A stretch of 35,112 nucleotides of DNA from Nemertoderma westbladi (lineage: Eukaryota > Xenacoelomorpha > Nemertodermatida > Nemertodermatidae): NCBI GenBank assembly GCA_032718475.1, contig JAUCBJ010005681.1, positions 1-35,112 on the forward strand, in the 5' to 3' direction. Below the pieces are notes generated by a model. The model did no database searches, had not been told where the DNA came from, and saw nothing but the letters and a program-made list of their open reading frames with translations. Shown here one piece after another: positions 30,901 to 35,112 of this stretch; the stretch's first letter is position 1; the number at the start of each line of letters is the position of its first letter. The position numbers and the translations under genes are program-made.

Positions 30901-31318
30901 TGTGACGGGATCAGGGGATCCCGACCAGTTTATTTCGTTACGCGTCACTGTGTAATTGAGAAGAAGATAGTTTGTGGTTGTCGTTGTGATATTGTCATAT
31001 GTTAATGCAAATATAAAATAACTGATATAAATATGAAAGCGCAGTTAAATGTTTAAAACAGATAAATGTTAATAGATTGTACCGGTAGTAATGGTGACGT
31101 TAGGTGACGGTACGAAATGTCACTGGTCCCCACTGTGTGACTGAGATAACTAACCTGTAATATAATTAACTGGTAATATATATTCACCCTTACTCTACTG
31201 TGGCCTTACTACCTAGCGGTTGCTCTCCCTCGCCCCTCATTGGCTAACAACCTAATTCTCGGCTCCCACCTCTGTGGGAGTGCTTCCCCCCCGCTGCTGT
31301 TACTTTCCCTTCTCGAGG
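30901..31318 (-). repeat. 5' LTR of element 2
   Basis: Direct repeat of 20536-20966, differing by roughly 15 substitutions, a short replaced patch near 31045 and the C-run (7 C at 31286-31292). On the minus strand it ends at 30901 with ...GTCACA, 67 bp before the gag ATG. The CCAAT and TATA-like motifs of the 3' copy are conserved (TATA-like near 31174-31184). No TGG-type primer-binding site follows directly. Confidence 0.8.
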
Positions 31319-33081
31319 TAGCTTGACCTCTAACCTCTTTTGTGTGGCTCTTTGGGGCTGTATGTTGTCCCCGTTATTGGTTGTGATACGAGGTTAATTT
31401 TGATTAACCTCGTATCCCCAATATTGCTGAAAAACGCCACTTCCCAACTTTATGGGGATGGTGAGGCGGAATTGAATCCGCTCACACTAGCTAGTGTTTT
31501 TCCAAGTATCTATTGTAATGAATTTAGGTAAATTTAGATTTTTGGTCGTTTCCCAATCTCCCCTTGCATTATATTTCACTGACATTATATTTCACTTTTC
31601 ACTGATAAATTAATAAATATAAGCCAACTTTACTATGGATATTCATAATAATAATATGACTTGTTGGTATTTTTAGTTTTTTTTATGCCGTTTCTATCTA
31701 ATTTAATGATGCTCGCATGGCTTTTGGTGAGGTCAGTGTTAATGCCACTAGTGAATGGCATTTACCTCGCAGGCTCGCCCCATATTGTTAATTTACTTCT
31801 GCCAGTGAATCATTATGTTATACGGCAAGGGCCATGCAGAATAGCTCTGATTGGCTAATACCCATTTGCATTCAGCTTACCAGCCCCAGCCTATATATAG
31901 TATAGCATTATATCAGTTGGTCAGCCTAACTATTGAAGATTTATTAGTTAACAGCTCACTAGCTGTTAGTAGATTTGTGGGTCGGAATATTCATGTCAAT
32001 TCGTGACATTGCCGATGTCAATTTGTGATAATGATTCGTGTTATGTCGATTTATTGTTTGCCTATTAATTAATTTGTTATATCAGTTGAATTATTGCGAT
32101 TTATGTTATTATTATGTTATCGATAAAGATAAAGAGAATGGATTCAAGTCATTCTGTTGTTGATTTAACGTTGGTAGCACAATAACATTGAGGTTGGTGG
32201 TCTATAGACTGTACGGTATTGCAACTCATCGCACTGGGGTGTGTGTTACAGTATTGTCATATGACGCCTAATATTAATAGCAAACTAACATATTTTAATA
32301 CGTGCACAAAATTAATTCCTGTGACATCGGTATCTCGGATTGTCAGTTTCATAAATCCGACTTCCATAAGTCTCGAATGAATACAGTTTTCAGTTAGACA
32401 TAAAGACGTAAGCAGTCCAGACACACAACTTAAAGGAACTATTTATACGGGGTTTCAAATCTGTTTATAGTAATGCCAGTTTTATATGCAACAATAAATT
32501 ATTCTACGAGTACAAGTAACGGTTACTAGCGCCCGTTTCTTGTATATACAGCTGGTCGTAAGTTTAGGCTCATTATTTGCAAAATTGAATTGTAGCGCTA
32601 ACAGTCAGTTTGTAATAATAAGACTTATCAATAAATATCATTATCGTGTCAATCTGTCAATCCTATTAAGATGGTCATTTTGCTTAATGTGAAATATATA
32701 GCTGCAGTACTGCTATATTGCTGAACCATAGGATAATACATAAAATTATATGAATATTGAATATACTGCAACATATATTTTCTAGAATCGCGTATCAGAG
32801 CAATTTCTAAGAAAAGAGTATATCTTTAGGTAAAAATGGTATTATACATCAATTATAGAACATTTTTTTAAAATTATACGATTATAGTTTTAGCTAGTTT
32901 CCGTAGCAATATGCGAAAATTAACAATAAACATACAATATTGCAATGTTCTAGAGTTAATATACGGAAATAATAACCTGAAGCAAATAAAGCTGAATAAT
33001 CACTGATGCCGTTCCAGAAGCGAATTAACCTATATAATTACCGAGGCCGCAGGCCGAGGTTATTATATTATGTTAATTTGG
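31319..33081. other. no gene recognised
   Basis: AT-rich sequence without a supported coding frame. It contains a strong hairpin (31385-31416) close to the outer edge of element 2 and a short GCGGAATTGAATCCGC palindrome-like site near 31456. A GC-rich island (GGCCGCAGGCCGAGG) stands at about 33043-33058, next to the accessory-gene fragment. Confidence 0.5.
31385..31416. repeat. perfect 14-bp hairpin
   Basis: GATACGAGGTTAAT (31385-31398), loop TTTG, then ATTAACCTCGTATC (31403-31416). The arms match exactly. It is outside the LTR by about 65 bp. No T-run follows that would suggest a Pol III terminator, and no protein site is known to me. Confidence 0.85.
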
Positions 33082-33475
33082 TGAAGAATAAGGCAGAAGT
33101 GATTTTTACAGTTTTATTCGCTTTTTCCACAGATGTAGTTATTCTTTTCGAAGAATCTACAGTTTGGATTTCCATAACGGAATATCCCGAAAGTATTTTG
33201 GGTCTCTGCAGAACAGCGGAATGCATATTATTTTGAATGCAAACGTCTATAAATATAGCGAATCCGGCACTACCTAGTTTCTCAGCGGCGGAGTCTCGCA
33301 GGCTGAGTTTGGTCGGTGCGCGATCTTTAAACTGACTATCAACGTTCCGAAACGGAGTCAGAAAGCACCTGAAACATTCAAATCGGATGAATTTGTTATG
33401 TTCATCTAATTTTCGCGAGTTTAGTTCCCAGGATAAGTGGATGGGAACGTATGGTTCGACTGCACACATCGGCTA
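33082..33475 (-). pseudogene. third copy of the accessory gene, fragment
   Basis: On the minus strand this aligns with 12895-13200 of element 1, from GATGTGTGCAGTCG through the block FLTPFRNVDSQF, LSLRDSAAEKL and AGFAIF.DVCIQN to GYS..E.QTV. Amino-acid identity is about 80% by eye. There is no stop at the site of the TAA of element 1 (12943-12945); the aligned codon is AAA. One extra A near 33413 shifts the frame here. Neither the exonuclease domain on one side nor the knuckles on the other are present, and no LTR was seen nearby, so this is an isolated remnant. Confidence 0.8.
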
Positions 33476-34604
33476 ACCATCCAGAAAGTTTAGAAACACT
33501 TTATAATTAATGAAGACATCCCTGTTTAATATTATAAAATAAATTCGATGTAAAGAACATCATCAACGAAATTAGAGACTTTTATCATGAACGTGGAAAA
33601 TTCTAAGTAAAAAGTCAATCTTTCACATCTACGTATCTACGTTCTAGAAATGTTATACAGTAGCTAACTGTAAATACGTTACATGTATTATTTATCAAAT
33701 TACAACACCATGCACTTGAATGTTGTTGTCTTATTTCAGTAGTTATTACTGTGCCAAAAGGATTTATGTTTTAGAATAAACATTTGACCTTATCTGACCT
33801 GACAGCAAGATGGTAGCCAGTAATTTTGTGATATTGGTACTAGTATATATAGTATGTATAACCAGTACTAGTACAGTATGTATGTATACAGCACATTTGT
33901 GTTTATTTATTGGGTATTGTGGCATTTTATTATGTTCTAGAACATTGGTGAATGTTCTAGAACCTTACTAGAAATTTTTTTTATGGTGCTCGTTTTTTTT
34001 ACTAGCTACTATTTTTTGAAAATAAAAAAATATAATATTGTTTTATAGTGTTTTTTTTATATTGGTGAATGTTCTTAAACCTTAATATATATTTTTTATG
34101 GTTGCTAGTTTGTTTTATTACAGTAGGTGGATAAGTGTTCATATTCGGGACATGAAGTCCCTACCTCACACAACACTCTCAGCAATTTCTTGATGGGGAT
34201 TGGGTTGTACGAGAAACATTGTGTTGATTTTCAGCACTTCCAGTGGACCAAGTACATGAACAGGAGAACAAACTATTAAAAGGCGATGGAAGAATAATTG
34301 GGCTAACAGAAAACCCATAGTTATTGCAGCATTGGCTTCTTGTAGCACCTGATTAGTGCAATTTTGTAACAACGAATGATTTTATTATACTTATAATTAG
34401 TAAGAAATGAAATGGTATATAAGACAGAATGATTTTCAAACTTTTAATTTAAACATCTATATATATTCATTTAATTCACCAAAAAGGTATTTAAATTATG
34501 TACAATAAAATATTCGGGATATTATTAAAACAGGAGTTAGCACTTTAATAATTTTAATATTTAAAAATAAAACTAATAGTAAATAAAATATGTTTGTTTT
34601 CCAT
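33476..34604. other. no gene recognised; repeat-family words
   Basis: AT-rich. A diverged direct duplication of period about 118 bp starts at 33943 and 34061 (ATTGGTGAATGTTCT...ACCTTA...TTTTTTATGGT). It shares GTTCTAGAACA and ACTAGCTA words with the foldback element at 18.5 kb, so it is likely another scrap of that family. A 68-codon minus frame at 34166-34372 is not supported by any recognised motif. Confidence 0.5.
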
Positions 34605-34802
34605 TTAACCCCGAGCCCAATGACTAAGGGATATTTTATTCTCGGGACAATCGAGCAGATGGTATATTGTTGCCACGCCGCCACATAGATCGCAAATACA
34701 ATCTTCATTAGGCGAATGAATGATAAGAGGAGTTCTTACAATATTTATAGTGGAACCCATGCATGGCAAATCGAGTGTAATACATGTAACCTCTTTAACT
34801 AT
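34605..34802 (-). pseudogene. C-terminal zinc motif of a LINE reverse transcriptase, remnant
   Basis: A minus-strand frame reads CICDLCGGVATIYHLLDCPE and stops at 34605-34607. A C-x2-C ... H-x4-C group ending in an L-x-C-P is the usual C-terminus of Jockey/R1/I-type LINE ORF2 proteins, thought to help bind RNA. Only about 65 codons are open. It is a fragment in opposite orientation to the LINE scrap at the left end and seems to be another family. Confidence 0.5.
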
Positions 34803-34994
34803 TTACAATTATTATAGCTGAGCTGTAAAATGGACTGAGACATATAAGAAAAATGTATGTATTCTTTTCTATCATGGTCAACTCCCGTATATGGGGCTAT
34901 GGTTACCTGTACCGGTACATTCCAAGTCGATTAACTAAAACTAATTTAATAAGCTGTAGGGCCTCTCTCTGGTGTGAAAAACAAAATATATTTG

Positions 34995-35054
34995 ATATAT
35001 GTTGAGTTATGTATCCGAAATATCATATATGTTGAGTTATGTATCCGAAATATC
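34995..35054. repeat. exact 30-bp tandem duplication
   Basis: Two identical 30-bp copies, 34995-35024 and 35025-35054, containing GTTGAGTTATGTATCCGAAA. Perfect identity suggests a recent slippage or assembly duplication. Confidence 0.9.
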
Positions 35055-35112
35055 ATCAAGTTCATCATATCTGTGAAACAAACCTTTCAAAAACGTTTCA
35101 ACATAACTAGTA

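Larger units (their letters stand above)
20536..31318 (-). mobile_element. Element 2: BEL/Pao-like LTR retrotransposon with an accessory gene, defective
   Basis: Two direct LTRs enclose, on the minus strand, a long gag (30833 down to about 26450), pol from RT to the start of RNase H (26452 to about 25070), a minisatellite, and the accessory gene (23704 to 21223). TAGC stands just outside both ends (20532-20535 and 31319-31322), a candidate 4-bp target duplication, though TAGC is frequent nearby. Protease and integrase are missing and many frames are broken. It is in opposite orientation to element 1 and clearly diverged from it, so the two are separate insertions of related lineages. Confidence 0.75.

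Noticed and set aside
34166-34372. minus-strand 68-codon frame as a gene
   Set aside because: No motif recognised and it lies among repeat scraps.

Overview
This is an animal (metazoan invertebrate) nuclear window dominated by transposable elements. The evidence is BEL/Pao-type LTR retrotransposons (a metazoan group), an F-box gene with a probable splice donor, LINE remnants, a TTAA-flanked MITE, a foldback element and a minisatellite. Nothing in the sequence fixes the species.

Layout: 1-1183 holds a worn LINE 3' end. 1184-14658 is one BEL/Pao-like element on the + strand (element 1). It has 284-bp direct terminal repeats, a decayed gag with zinc knuckles, an aspartic protease, a pol that has lost its reverse transcriptase and RNase H, an integrase, and a large extra gene (11001-14296) between pol and the 3' LTR. 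14659-16105 has no gene I can support. 16106-17422 (minus) is an F-box protein reading frame, the only host-like gene seen. 17629-18421 is a TTAA-flanked MITE whose left end has become a 22-G run. 18504-19585 is a foldback element. 20536-31318 is a second, diverged BEL/Pao element on the minus strand (element 2) with roughly 420-430-bp LTRs, a long repeat-rich gag, an RT with a stop in place of the catalytic-loop Tyr, a pol truncated into a 47-bp minisatellite, and again an extra gene (23704-21223) between pol and the 3' LTR. The right end holds a third fragment of the extra gene (33082-33475, minus) and another LINE remnant.

Main observation: the extra gene sits at the same place (3' of pol, where some retroelements carry env) in two divergent BEL/Pao elements and encodes recognisably homologous proteins. 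Each has an N-terminal helical region, a domain that looks like an RNase D/WRN-type DEDD 3'-5' exonuclease, three CCHC-type zinc knuckles, a conserved helical segment and a Lys/Arg-rich tail. The first three acidic catalytic positions can be seen in both; the Y-x3-D of ExoIII cannot be found in either. The third fragment differs from element 1 mostly at synonymous sites, so the protein was under selection before these copies died. I do not know a described BEL/Pao lineage with this accessory gene; its function is open, and interference with small-RNA silencing is one speculation.

All copies here are inactive: stops, frameshifts and domain deletions are listed entry by entry.
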